Shown here: positions 16,627 through 28,725 of the stretch, piece after piece
How the letters are laid out: the number at the start of each line of letters is the position of its first letter
How positions within the stretch are numbered: the first letter of the stretch is position 1
Origin: Corallococcus caeni
GTDB taxonomy: Bacteria > Myxococcota > Myxococcia > Myxococcales > Myxococcaceae
Assembly: GCF_036245865.1 (NCBI RefSeq)
Contig: NZ_BTTW01000005.1
Span: 124,001 to 188,000 of the forward strand
Length of the DNA stretch: 64,000 nucleotides
Reading direction: 5' to 3'
Position numbers and translations under genes: made by a program
Notes under the pieces: model-generated
Told to the model about the DNA's origin: nothing
Databases searched by the model: none
Seen by the model: only the letters and a program-made list of their open reading frames with translations

Positions 16627-18605
16627 CAGTCGATCCTCCGGTACGCGTCGGACATCACCACCTGCTCGATGAGGCCCTTGAGGCTGTGGTTGTTCTTGGC
16701 GAAGTCCTGCGACAGCGTCTGCAGGTACAGCCGCTGCTCCTCGGCCGTCATCGCGCGGCCCAGGAACTCGTTCCAGATGCGCTTGACGGTGCAGCGCTCC
16801 AGGTCGCCCGTCTCCATCATGCGCCGCACGAGCGCCTGCGGGCCGCCCTCGATGTTCTTCTCCTCGTCCGCGGTGCGGTAGAGGTACGTCTTCAGGAGGC
16901 CCAGCGAGTTGGCGCCGTCGCCGTCGAAGGCCTGCATCACGTACTGGCTGCACTCGCCGCCGCAGCCGGTGTCGCCGTTGAGGGCGCAGTCGCGGCACTT
17001 CACGTCCAGGCGGGGGAACTGGTCCGGGGACAGGAACAGCGCGGAGCGCTCCGCGTAGCGGCCCCAGTGCGCGCCCGTGGGCTCGATGGTGGCGTGGCAG
17101 TAGTTGCAGCCGCAGCGCTTGGCCAGGTTGTTCTCGCGGTTGCAGGCGTCGTCCGGGGGCGGCAGGGACGCGTCCGCGGCCGGGGCGAAGTGCTTGCAGA
17201 GGAACGCCTCGTAGAACTCGTTCACGCGGGCGCGCTGGGTGGGGAAGCGGTAGAGGAACGCGGGCGTGGTGAGCACGCCGGAGTGGGTGCTGTCGCGCAC
17301 GTACTCGCTCCACTGGGTGGTGCTCGCGTACGTCACGGCGGGCAGCACCGCGCTGTCCGCGGGGGCCTTCACGCTGAAGACGCCCACGCCCTGGCGCTGC
17401 CGGTAGAACTCCGACAGCGGGCCGTTCACGTAGGAGCGGCGGGTGGTGAGGATGTTGAAGTAGGGCTCGTCGTTGCGCACCACGGAGTCCGTGATGAAGA
17501 GCGGCTCCTCGTTGAAGGCGGCGACGCGCGCGGTGTGCACGTCGCTGACCTCGCAGCGGCGCATCTTGTCGCCGCAGCCGCAGCTGCGGTCGCCGTTGAA
17601 GCGCGCCGTCTCACAGGACTCGCCGGTGTACGGGTTCGTCGGGCGGTCCTGCGCCTCCACCGCGCACACCTTCACCGGGTCCGTGGTGGTGGACCAGTAG
17701 GGCTGCACCGCGGTGGTGACGTAGCCCTCGCGCTGCACGCAGCCCGTCTGCGGCCTCCACTTGCCGAGCGGGAGGTCCTTGCCGCCGGAGTCCTTGCTGA
17801 TGTCGAACCCGCAGCGATCCAGCCTCAGCCCCGTCCCGCCGCCGGGCTGCACCCAGGCGGTGATGACGCCCGTGGCCGGCGACGCCACCAGCACGTTGGT
17901 GGTGTTCTTGTTCGGGTCCGGCAGGCAGAGGTAGCCCACGGACTTGCCCGCGGTGCTGTTGTAGCGGTTGTCGCAGAAGTTCACGTACTTGCCGTACGTC
18001 GCGTTCGCCTTCAGCGCGTTGCAGTCCGCGAACTTCAGCTCCGGCTCCGTGGCGTTCACGTCCAGCTGGCGGCACTGGTAGAAGTTCGGGTCGTAGTCGT
18101 AGCTGACCGGCAGCGGCACGCCCTGCGCGTCGCGGCAGGCGGGCGGCGTGGAGTTGTCCTGGTGCGCGTCCTGCGGGTTCGCCTTGCAGGCGTCCTGGGC
18201 AATCTCCCCGTCACAGCGCTGGCTCTGGCCGCCGCGCAGCGCGTTGGAGTTGTTGCCGGCGAAGCTCAGCGGCGTGCCGGACACGCGGTAGTCGCCGTTG
18301 CCCTGCACGCTGCCGTTGATGTTGGAGCGCAGGAGGGCGCGGTGGAACTCGCGCATCCGCGTGTAGAAGGACTCGTCCTTCATCATCTTGCGGACGTCGT
18401 CCGCCGTGACGGAGCCCTTGGCCTGGAACGCCTTGTACTCCTCCATCGTCGGAGGACGTCCCAGCAAATCGAGAGAAAGCTGACGTAGGTGCCGCTCCAA
18501 GGGAACCTTCGCCACGGGCGCGCACACCGCTTCTTCAGCGGCCGCGGGCAGGGCGAGCAGGAGGGCGGCGCTCGCCAGGGGGGCAAGACAACGCACGCTG
18601 AACAC
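16626..18605 (-). CDS. Secreted DUF1588/DUF1585-like protein with CxxCH motif
   Basis: 659 aa, first gene of the operon. GTG start with GGAGG 6 nt upstream; signal peptide MFSVRCLAPLASAALLLALPAAA ends in an AxA site. An N-terminal helical part (LERHLRQLSLDLLGRPPTMEEY, residues about 35-100) matches the DUF1549-like opening. The middle is unusually rich in Cys (RCDGEIAQDAC, FYQCRQ, CGCGDKMRRCE, KCRDCALNGDTGCGGEC), probably disulfide-bonded. At about 500 lies CGCNYCHATIEPTGAHWGRY, the heme-type CxxCH plus xxPxG pattern of DUF1588. The C-terminus (CTVKRIWNEFLGRAMTAEEQ) resembles DUF1585. Family function is unsettled; a periplasmic or outer-surface electron-transfer or degradation role is inferred. 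Confidence 0.8.
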   Translation of the reverse strand: MFSVRCLAPLASAALLLALPAAAEEAVCAPVAKVPLERHLRQLSLDLLGRPPTMEEYKAFQAKGSVTADDVRKMMKDESFYTRMREFHRALLRSNINGSVQGNGDYRVSGTPLSFAGNNSNALRGGQSQRCDGEIAQDACKANPQDAHQDNSTPPACRDAQGVPLPVSYDYDPNFYQCRQLDVNATEPELKFADCNALKANATYGKYVNFCDNRYNSTAGKSVGYLCLPDPNKNTTNVLVASPATGVITAWVQPGGGTGLRLDRCGFDISKDSGGKDLPLGKWRPQTGCVQREGYVTTAVQPYWSTTTDPVKVCAVEAQDRPTNPYTGESCETARFNGDRSCGCGDKMRRCEVSDVHTARVAAFNEEPLFITDSVVRNDEPYFNILTTRRSYVNGPLSEFYRQRQGVGVFSVKAPADSAVLPAVTYASTTQWSEYVRDSTHSGVLTTPAFLYRFPTQRARVNEFYEAFLCKHFAPAADASLPPPDDACNRENNLAKRCGCNYCHATIEPTGAHWGRYAERSALFLSPDQFPRLDVKCRDCALNGDTGCGGECSQYVMQAFDGDGANSLGLLKTYLYRTADEEKNIEGGPQALVRRMMETGDLERCTVKRIWNEFLGRAMTAEEQRLYLQTLSQDFAKNNHSLKGLIEQVVMSDAYRRID

Positions 18606-18688
18606 GGTGAACCTCCGAGAGGGGGGGTCGGGGGTGACGCAGTGTCTGAGAGTATGAGGGAATTTCCGGTTTGTAATCCAGCCGACCT

Positions 18689-18717
18689 AACCGATTCCAT
18701 TCAACCGACATATCGGT
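18689..18717. promoter_or_regulatory. ACCGA-box cluster and palindrome in the divergent intergenic region
   Basis: AACCGA occurs at 18689-18694 and 18703-18708; the second opens the palindrome ACCGA-cata-TCGGT (18704-18717), and a related GCCGAC sits at 18681. The region separates the divergent DUF1588-like operon and the DUF420 gene, so it may be an operator; no firm -35/-10 pair was identified. Confidence 0.3.
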
Positions 18718-18780
18718 GTCTGTAGGCCTCCCCTCGGAAGCGCTGTTGCAAGCCGGGCCGGACGCAGGCCACAAGGGGGC

Positions 18781-19350
18781 ATGTCCAACGCCGCCTCCGG
18801 GCTGTCCCCGTCGTCCTCGTCCACCCGCGACCGCTCTTTCTTCATCGCGATCGGCGTGGTGTCCGCCGGTGCGCTGGCGCTGCTGGCGTGGCTGCTGCTC
18901 ATCCGGCGCGGAGGCGCGGGGATGGGCGTGGACCTGCGCTTCATGCCGGCGGTGAACGCGGGGCTCAACGCGACGGCGGCGGCGCTGCTCCTGGGCGGGT
19001 GGGTGGCCATCAAGCGCGGCGCGCGGCGGGTGCACCAGAACCTGATGGTGAGCGCGTTCATCGCGTCCGCGCTGTTCCTGGTGGGCTACCTCGCCTACCA
19101 CTTCGTGCACGGGGACACGCGCTACGTGGGCGACTTGCGCGCGCTGTACCTGACGCTGCTGGCCAGCCACGTGCTGCTGTCCATGCCGGTGCTGCCGCTG
19201 GCGCTGGTGGCCTTCTACTTCTCCTGGCGGCAGCAGTTCGCCCGGCACCGCAAGGTGACGCGGTGGCTGGCGCCCATCTGGCTCTACGTGTCGGTGACGG
19301 GCGTGGTGGTGTTCTTCATGCTGCGCGGCGGCGTGCCCGCGGTGCCCTGA
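18781..19350 (+). CDS. DUF420 integral membrane protein
   Basis: 189 aa with a Ser-rich N-terminus and five predicted membrane helices (about 20-40, 55-75, 88-108, 122-145, 160-180). Motifs fit DUF420: PAVNAGLNATAAALLLGGW, the RVHQNLMVSAF loop with its conserved His, YLAYHFVHGDTRYVG and LYLTLLASHVLLS. DUF420 proteins are found with cytochrome c oxidase genes and are thought to help its assembly, a role not shown here because no oxidase genes are close. Monocistronic: divergent from the DUF1588 operon and convergent with the receiver/kinase gene (10 bp between stops). An AAGGGGG precedes the ATG with only a 1-nt spacer. Confidence 0.8.
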   Translation: MSNAASGLSPSSSSTRDRSFFIAIGVVSAGALALLAWLLLIRRGGAGMGVDLRFMPAVNAGLNATAAALLLGGWVAIKRGARRVHQNLMVSAFIASALFLVGYLAYHFVHGDTRYVGDLRALYLTLLASHVLLSMPVLPLALVAFYFSWRQQFARHRKVTRWLAPIWLYVSVTGVVVFFMLRGGVPAVP

Positions 19351-19360
19351 GGCCTTCGCG

Positions 19361-20578
19361 TCACGACGCGGTGTACTCGGGGCCGCCGCTGGTGGGCGCG
19401 GGCCCTGGCGGGGCCGGCGTGGGGCCTGCGGAGAGCGGGATGCCCCGGGGCAGGCGCACGGTGAAGGTGGAGCCCTGGCCCTCCACGCTCTCCACGGCGA
19501 GCGTGCCGCCGTGCAGCTCCACCATGCGGCGCGCGCTGGCCAGGCCCACGCCGCTGCCGGACACGTCCTGGGACACGTTGCGGCCGCGGTGGAAGCGCTC
19601 GAAGACGAAGGGCAGGTCCGCCACCGGGATGCCGATGCCCTGGTCCGTCACGGCGAGCAGCACGAACTGCTGCGAGTCCCCGTCCTCCACCGACAGGCGC
19701 ACGATGACGGTGGAGTCCGCGGCGCTGTACTTCACCGCGTTGCCCATCAGGTTCTCCAGCACGCGCTCCAGGGCGTGCGAATCCCATTCGCCGGTGAAGT
19801 CGCGCCCGTCCGGCACCTCCAGGATGAAGTGGTGGCGCGACGCGTTGGCCTCCAGCTCGCGCACCTTGCCGCGCACCATGGCCAGCAGGTCCAGGGGCTC
19901 GCGCTTGAGCGGGCGCTCCTGGCCGCGCGTCACCTCCAGGAAGTGGTCGATGAGCTCGCCCATGCGGTGCGCCGCGCGCACGATGTGGCCCAGGCGCGTC
20001 TCCAGCGCGGGCGTCATCGAAGCGGCGGGGATCTGCCGGCGCAGCACCTGCGCGTTGAGCGTCATGATCTGCAGCGGGCCCTTCAGGTCGTGCGTCGCCA
20101 GCGAGAAGAGCTCGTCGCGCACGGCCAGGGCCTCGCGGGCGGCGGCCTCGGCGCGCTCGGCGCGCAGGCGGCGCTCCTCCAGCTCGCGCGTCATGCGCAT
20201 CGTCTCCACCGCGGCGCGCAGGCTGCGGCGCAGGCGCTCCGGGCTGAAGGCCTCCTTCACCAGGTAGTCCTGGGCGCCGGCCTTCATGGCGTCCACCGCC
20301 ACGCGCTCGTTGCCGCTGCCGGTGAGCACCACCACGGCGGGCACCTGGGGCAGCCCCAGCGCCGACAGCTGCTGGAGCAGGGAGACGCCGTTCATGCCGG
20401 GCAGGTGGTAGTCGAGCAGCATCGCGTCCACGCCGTTGGCGGACAGGTACGCCAGCGCGTCCTCCGCGGAGGACACCGGCACCACCTCCCACTTCATGTC
20501 CGGGTCACGCGCCAGCGCGCGGCTGACCGCGAGGCGGTCCGCCATGCCGTCGTCGACGAGCAGCACGCGCAGGCTCAT
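19361..20578 (-). CDS. Receiver-histidine kinase hybrid, last gene of the phytochrome operon
   Basis: 405 aa soluble protein. Receiver domain at 1-125 with acidic pocket (DD at 9-10), phosphoacceptor Asp56 in LLDYHLPGMNG and the KEA Lys; then a coiled linker, a HisKA domain with H-box FSLATHDLKGPLQ (His163), and an HATPase domain with N-box NLMGNAVKYS, DQGIGIP and GSGVGLASARRMVELHGG. No sensor or membrane segment: it must take its signal through the receiver, most simply from the bacteriophytochrome encoded two genes upstream. Its ATG overlaps the stop of the preceding receiver gene (ATGA). Output partner not in the operon. Confidence 0.9.
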   Translation of the reverse strand: MSLRVLLVDDGMADRLAVSRALARDPDMKWEVVPVSSAEDALAYLSANGVDAMLLDYHLPGMNGVSLLQQLSALGLPQVPAVVVLTGSGNERVAVDAMKAGAQDYLVKEAFSPERLRRSLRAAVETMRMTRELEERRLRAERAEAAAREALAVRDELFSLATHDLKGPLQIMTLNAQVLRRQIPAASMTPALETRLGHIVRAAHRMGELIDHFLEVTRGQERPLKREPLDLLAMVRGKVRELEANASRHHFILEVPDGRDFTGEWDSHALERVLENLMGNAVKYSAADSTVIVRLSVEDGDSQQFVLLAVTDQGIGIPVADLPFVFERFHRGRNVSQDVSGSGVGLASARRMVELHGGTLAVESVEGQGSTFTVRLPRGIPLSAGPTPAPPGPAPTSGGPEYTAS

Positions 20579-21018
20579 GCCTCCGGCTCCTGGGCCTGGG
20601 ACACGGGCAGGCGCGCGGCCTTGAACCAGAAGGCATGGAGGGCTTCGGCGGTGGCCTGCAGCTGGGGACCGACCTCCGGCTTGAAGAGGTAGCTGTTGGC
20701 GCCGTCCGCGTAGGCGCCGTCCACGTCCTCCACCTCCACGGAGGAGGAGAAGATGATGACGGGAATGGAGCGCAGGGCCGGGTCCGCCTTCAGCGTGGCG
20801 AGCACCTCGCGCCCGCCGATGCCCGGCATGTGCAGGTCCAGCAGGATGAGCACCGGGCGCTCCGCGTCCGCGTACCCGCCGCGCTGGTAGAGGTAGTCCA
20901 AGGCGTTCTCGCCGTCGCGCACGCGCACCACCGGCACCGGCAGCGGCATACGCTTCGCGATGCGCATCAGCGCCTCCGCGTCCGGATCACTGTCCTCCAC
21001 CAGCAGCAGCGGCGTCAT
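20575..21018 (-). CDS. Single-domain response regulator (Rcp1-like)
   Basis: 147 aa consisting of one receiver domain: acidic residues Glu8/Asp9, phosphoacceptor Asp61 in LILLDLHMPGIGG, the Ser/Thr in IIFSSSVEVEDV and a Lys in LFKPEV. It belongs to the Rcp1-type regulators that are usually encoded next to phytochromes and take the phosphoryl group from them. The longer open frame upstream is a shadow of the phytochrome gene: the ATG used overlaps that gene's TGA (ATGA), and its own stop overlaps the next gene's start the same way. No DNA-binding domain, so it acts as a phosphorelay shuttle or binds a target protein. Confidence 0.9.
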   Translation of the reverse strand: MTPLLLVEDSDPDAEALMRIAKRMPLPVPVVRVRDGENALDYLYQRGGYADAERPVLILLDLHMPGIGGREVLATLKADPALRSIPVIIFSSSVEVEDVDGAYADGANSYLFKPEVGPQLQATAEALHAFWFKAARLPVSQAQEPEA

Positions 21019-23285
21019 GAGCGCGGTCCCTCGCCCAGCGTGAAGTAGAACGTGGAGCCCTTCCCCGGCGCGGAGTCCACCCAGAGCGCGCCGCCATGCA
21101 GCGACACCAGCCGGCGCGCGATGGCGAGCCCCGCCCCCGTGCCGCCGCCATAGGCCTGCGCGGGGTGCAGGCGGCGGAACAGCTCGAAGATGGCTTCGTG
21201 GAACTGCGGTGCGATGCCGATGCCGGGGTCTCTCACGTAGAAAAGGTAGGGCGCGGAGGCATGACGCGCCGCCTGTGGCCGCGTTTCTCCCGGACCCACG
21301 AAGCCCACCTCCACCCAGCGCGGCTCGGCTGTCTGGTACTTGGCCGCGTTGGTGATGAGGTTGGCCCACACCTGGCGGATGCGGACGGCGTCACACGCCA
21401 CTGTCGGCAGGCGGCGGGGCAGGCGGACCTCCACCCTGCCCTCCTCCAGCCTCGCGCCCAGCGTCTTCAGCACGTCGTCCACCAGGGCCTGCTGGTCCGT
21501 CTCCTCCCACGACAGGTCCAGCCGGCCTAGGCGGCTGTACTCGAAGAGGTCGTCGAGCAGGCCGTGCGTGCGCCTGGCCAGCCACGTCAGCGACTCCAGC
21601 TGCGCGCGGCCGTCCTCTCCCAGCACGGGGCCGAAGTCCTCCTGGAGGAAGGAGCTGTACTGGAGGATGCCGCGCAGGGGCTCCTTCAGGTCGTGCGCCA
21701 CGGTGCCGCCGAACGCGTCCAGCTCCGCGTTGGAGCGGGCCAGCTCCCGCGACAGCCGGGCCAGCTCCTCCGCGTGCCGCAGCACCACGCCCACCAGCGC
21801 GCCCTTGAGCGCGCGCGCCGCCTCCAGGTCCTGCATGGACCAGGGCATGGACGCGCCCCGCCTCTCCTCGCGCCACACGTCGAAGGACGCGCGGGGGCGC
21901 AGCCGTTCATGGCCGGGCTCCGGACGCACGGGCTTGTTCGGGTTGCCGGCCCACGACACGGTGCGCGCCACCTCCGGCCGGAACCACAGCGCGAAGTGCG
22001 GCACGGAAGGATCCAGGCGCACCGCCAGCAGGCCCGCGGCCACGTCCGCGCGCGAGGCCAGCGGCGGGTACACGTCCCCCAGCCGGTCCACGTGGAGGAC
22101 GTCGTCCGGCAGCTCCCGCTCCGACAGCCACGCCACCAGCGCGCGCACCTCCTCCGCCGACGGCGTGGTGCCCAGCAGCAGCGGCGACGACTCGGGGCCC
22201 GCGCTCGCGCCCAGCACCAGCGCGACGCCGTGGGCGCCCGTGAGCTCCATCAGCAGCGGAGCCTGGGCCTCCAGCGCCCGCGCGGGGGTGCGCTCGCCCA
22301 GCTTCGGCATGACCAGCGCGTTGAGCAGCGACGCGCGGCGTGCCTGGGCGGCGGCCTCCAGGCCCCGCTCCTCCGCGGCCAGCTGGAGCGACAGCAGCCG
22401 CGCCAGCACCTCGCACGCCTGCCGCCGCGCGGCGGACACCTTCCGGGGCGTCAGGTGGTGGCAGGCCATCAGGCCCCAGAGCTGCCCGTCCTTCAGGAGC
22501 GACACGCTGAAGGACGCGCCCACGCCCATGTTGCGCAGGTACTCCAGGTGGACTTCCGACACGCTGCGGAGCGCGGCGCCGGACAGGTCCAGCGGGCGCT
22601 GGGTGCCGGGCAGCAGCGGGGGCACCAGCCCCACGACCTTCGCGTCCACGTCCGCGATGAGGCGCACGGGGTGGCGCGTGTAGAGGGCGCGCGCCTGCAC
22701 GGGGATGTCGCTCGCCGGGAAGTGCAGGCCCAGGAAGGAGTCCACGCCCTCGCGCACGCTCTCCGCCACGACCTCGCCGTGGAAGTCCGCGTGGAAGCGG
22801 TAGACCATCACCCGGTCGTAGCCGATGACTTCGCGCACCGCGTCCGCGGCCTCCTGGAGCAGCGCGGCCGTCCCCTTCGCGCGCGCCAACGGCGACACCA
22901 GCCGCTGCACCGCGCCCAGCGCGCTCTCCTCCGCGCCCACGTCCTCGTCCGGCAGCGGCTCCAGCTCCAGCACGCGCAGCCCGTCGCTGTCGTGCAGGAG
23001 CGCGGAGCAGCGCTGCCCCGACACCTCCACGGTGACGGGGCCCGGCCCCGCGCCCGCCTCCACGCGCGCGAGCAGCCCGTGCGGCAGCACGCCGGCGAGG
23101 GGCTTGCCCAGGAGCGCGTCCGGCCCTGCGCCGAGCAGCGCGGCCGCGTTGGCGCTCACGACGCGGATGGCGTCCGTGTCCTTCCCGAAGGCGATGAGCA
23201 CGCCCCGGGGTTGGATGCCGCCCAGCAGGTGGATGGGTTCACGGTCACAGACGCTGAGGTCGGCATCAGAGACGGACGGGGACAT
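21015..23285 (-). CDS. bphP: Bacteriophytochrome histidine kinase
   Basis: 756 aa red/far-red photoreceptor kinase. PAS domain (about 15-115) with Cys13 in SVCDREPIHLLGGIQPRG, the usual biliverdin attachment site of bacterial phytochromes. GAF domain (about 135-310) with YDRVMVYRFHADFHGEV, PASDIP (190-195; Asp193) and the chromophore-pocket ACHH (His276). PHY domain (about 315-500) with the tongue motif PRASF. Kinase core: H-box FGGTVAHDLKEPLRG (His531) and HATPase with GGGTGAGLAIARRLVSLHGG. Encoded immediately after heme oxygenase (20-bp overlap), which makes biliverdin, and before two receiver proteins. All chromophore-binding residues looked for are present, so it is probably photoactive. 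Confidence 0.95.
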   Translation of the reverse strand: MSPSVSDADLSVCDREPIHLLGGIQPRGVLIAFGKDTDAIRVVSANAAALLGAGPDALLGKPLAGVLPHGLLARVEAGAGPGPVTVEVSGQRCSALLHDSDGLRVLELEPLPDEDVGAEESALGAVQRLVSPLARAKGTAALLQEAADAVREVIGYDRVMVYRFHADFHGEVVAESVREGVDSFLGLHFPASDIPVQARALYTRHPVRLIADVDAKVVGLVPPLLPGTQRPLDLSGAALRSVSEVHLEYLRNMGVGASFSVSLLKDGQLWGLMACHHLTPRKVSAARRQACEVLARLLSLQLAAEERGLEAAAQARRASLLNALVMPKLGERTPARALEAQAPLLMELTGAHGVALVLGASAGPESSPLLLGTTPSAEEVRALVAWLSERELPDDVLHVDRLGDVYPPLASRADVAAGLLAVRLDPSVPHFALWFRPEVARTVSWAGNPNKPVRPEPGHERLRPRASFDVWREERRGASMPWSMQDLEAARALKGALVGVVLRHAEELARLSRELARSNAELDAFGGTVAHDLKEPLRGILQYSSFLQEDFGPVLGEDGRAQLESLTWLARRTHGLLDDLFEYSRLGRLDLSWEETDQQALVDDVLKTLGARLEEGRVEVRLPRRLPTVACDAVRIRQVWANLITNAAKYQTAEPRWVEVGFVGPGETRPQAARHASAPYLFYVRDPGIGIAPQFHEAIFELFRRLHPAQAYGGGTGAGLAIARRLVSLHGGALWVDSAPGKGSTFYFTLGEGPRS

Positions 23286-23943
23286 CGTGCTCTCGCATCA
23301 GCCAGGCGGCGAAGGTGTCGAAGGTGTCGCGGGCGCCCTGCACGACGGCCGCGTCGAAGGACTCGGAGGCCGCCCGTTCGGACGCCCGGGTGACGACGTC
23401 ACCGAAGGCGCGCCACATGGGGCCCACCCGGTCGCCATAGGCCCGGAAGAAGGCGAAGCTCCCCACGCGCGCGTCCGGGCCGAAGTGGCGCGTCAGGTGG
23501 CGCAGGATGAGCTGGCCGCCCAACGTGGAGCCCTCCAGCACGTACGCGCAGCCCAGCGCCTCCGCCAGCCCCGGCAGGGCCGGCAGCGGGGATGCGCGAG
23601 GAAGCCGCGCGAGCGAGGCCGTGTCGTGCCCCATGGCGCGCAGGTCCGCCTCCAGCAGCGGCGTCTTCCAGCGCGCCTCCAGGTCCAGCGCCGGCTCCAG
23701 GGCCGACAGGGGCCCGGCGAGCAGCGCCTCCAGGGGCGCGTAGAGGCCGTGGAAGTCCTCCAGGTGGCGCTGGTAGTCCGCGGGCGTCAGCCGCGCGTCC
23801 ATGAGACGCACCACGCCCTCCGTGCGCTCGTGGTGCGGGCGCGTCTCCGTCTTCAACCGCTGCAGCAGTGCCAAGGTCCCCGGAGGATGGGAAGCAGCCC
23901 GGCCGCTGAAAAGAACCAATCGCGCTGAATGTTGGCCGTTCAT
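23266..23943 (-). CDS. bphO: Heme oxygenase (biliverdin-producing, phytochrome-linked)
   Basis: 225 aa from MNGQHSARLVLF; the frame stays open 40 codons further upstream but that part has no family resemblance. Heme oxygenase opens the heme ring to biliverdin, CO and iron. Visible: proximal-His helix LLQRLKTETRPHHERTEG, YQRHLEDFHGLYAPLE, the distal helix with CAYVLEGSTLGGQLILRHL, and FFRAYGDRVGPMWRAF, all in family order. The 3' end overlaps the bacteriophytochrome gene by 20 bp, so chromophore supply and photoreceptor are made together. First gene of the operon; its promoter should lie in the 207-bp region shared with gltB. No strong SD seen (GGAAGGG is rather far upstream). Confidence 0.9.
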   Translation of the reverse strand: MNGQHSARLVLFSGRAASHPPGTLALLQRLKTETRPHHERTEGVVRLMDARLTPADYQRHLEDFHGLYAPLEALLAGPLSALEPALDLEARWKTPLLEADLRAMGHDTASLARLPRASPLPALPGLAEALGCAYVLEGSTLGGQLILRHLTRHFGPDARVGSFAFFRAYGDRVGPMWRAFGDVVTRASERAASESFDAAVVQGARDTFDTFAAWLMREHDVPVRL

Positions 23944-24100
23944 CGTAGACGACTGTTGCCCTTCCACCGATGCACGCGGCAAGGGGCGCACTGAGCGTGA
24001 GGTTTCACGTGGGGCCTGTTCCCCCGGCACCACTCCACGCGGTGACTCGACCCCCCGTCCCACCCTGTCTTTACGGGGCGCGACACGCCGCGTTAGCCTG

Positions 24101-24137
24101 CAAGCTCCACAGCTTGGCTTCCCGCGTCATGCGGGAA
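24101..24137 (+). promoter_or_regulatory. Two adjacent hairpins in the gltB leader
   Basis: CAAGCT-ccac-AGCTTG (24101-24116) is followed by TTCCCGC-gtcat-GCGGGAA (24119-24137), a perfect 7-bp stem ending 13 nt before the gltB ATG. The second stem directly abuts the AGGGG that would serve as Shine-Dalgarno, so folding could affect ribosome access. Role not established. Confidence 0.4.
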
Positions 24138-24150
24138 AGGGGTCCCGACG

Positions 24151-28722
<4,572 letters not shown>

Positions 28723-28725
28723 GCC

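Noticed and set aside
16627-17313. N-terminal extension of the small lipoprotein gene of the DUF1501 operon
   Set aside because: It runs through the upstream gene in another phase and lacks a signal; the lipobox start at 16626 overlaps the upstream stop (TGATG).
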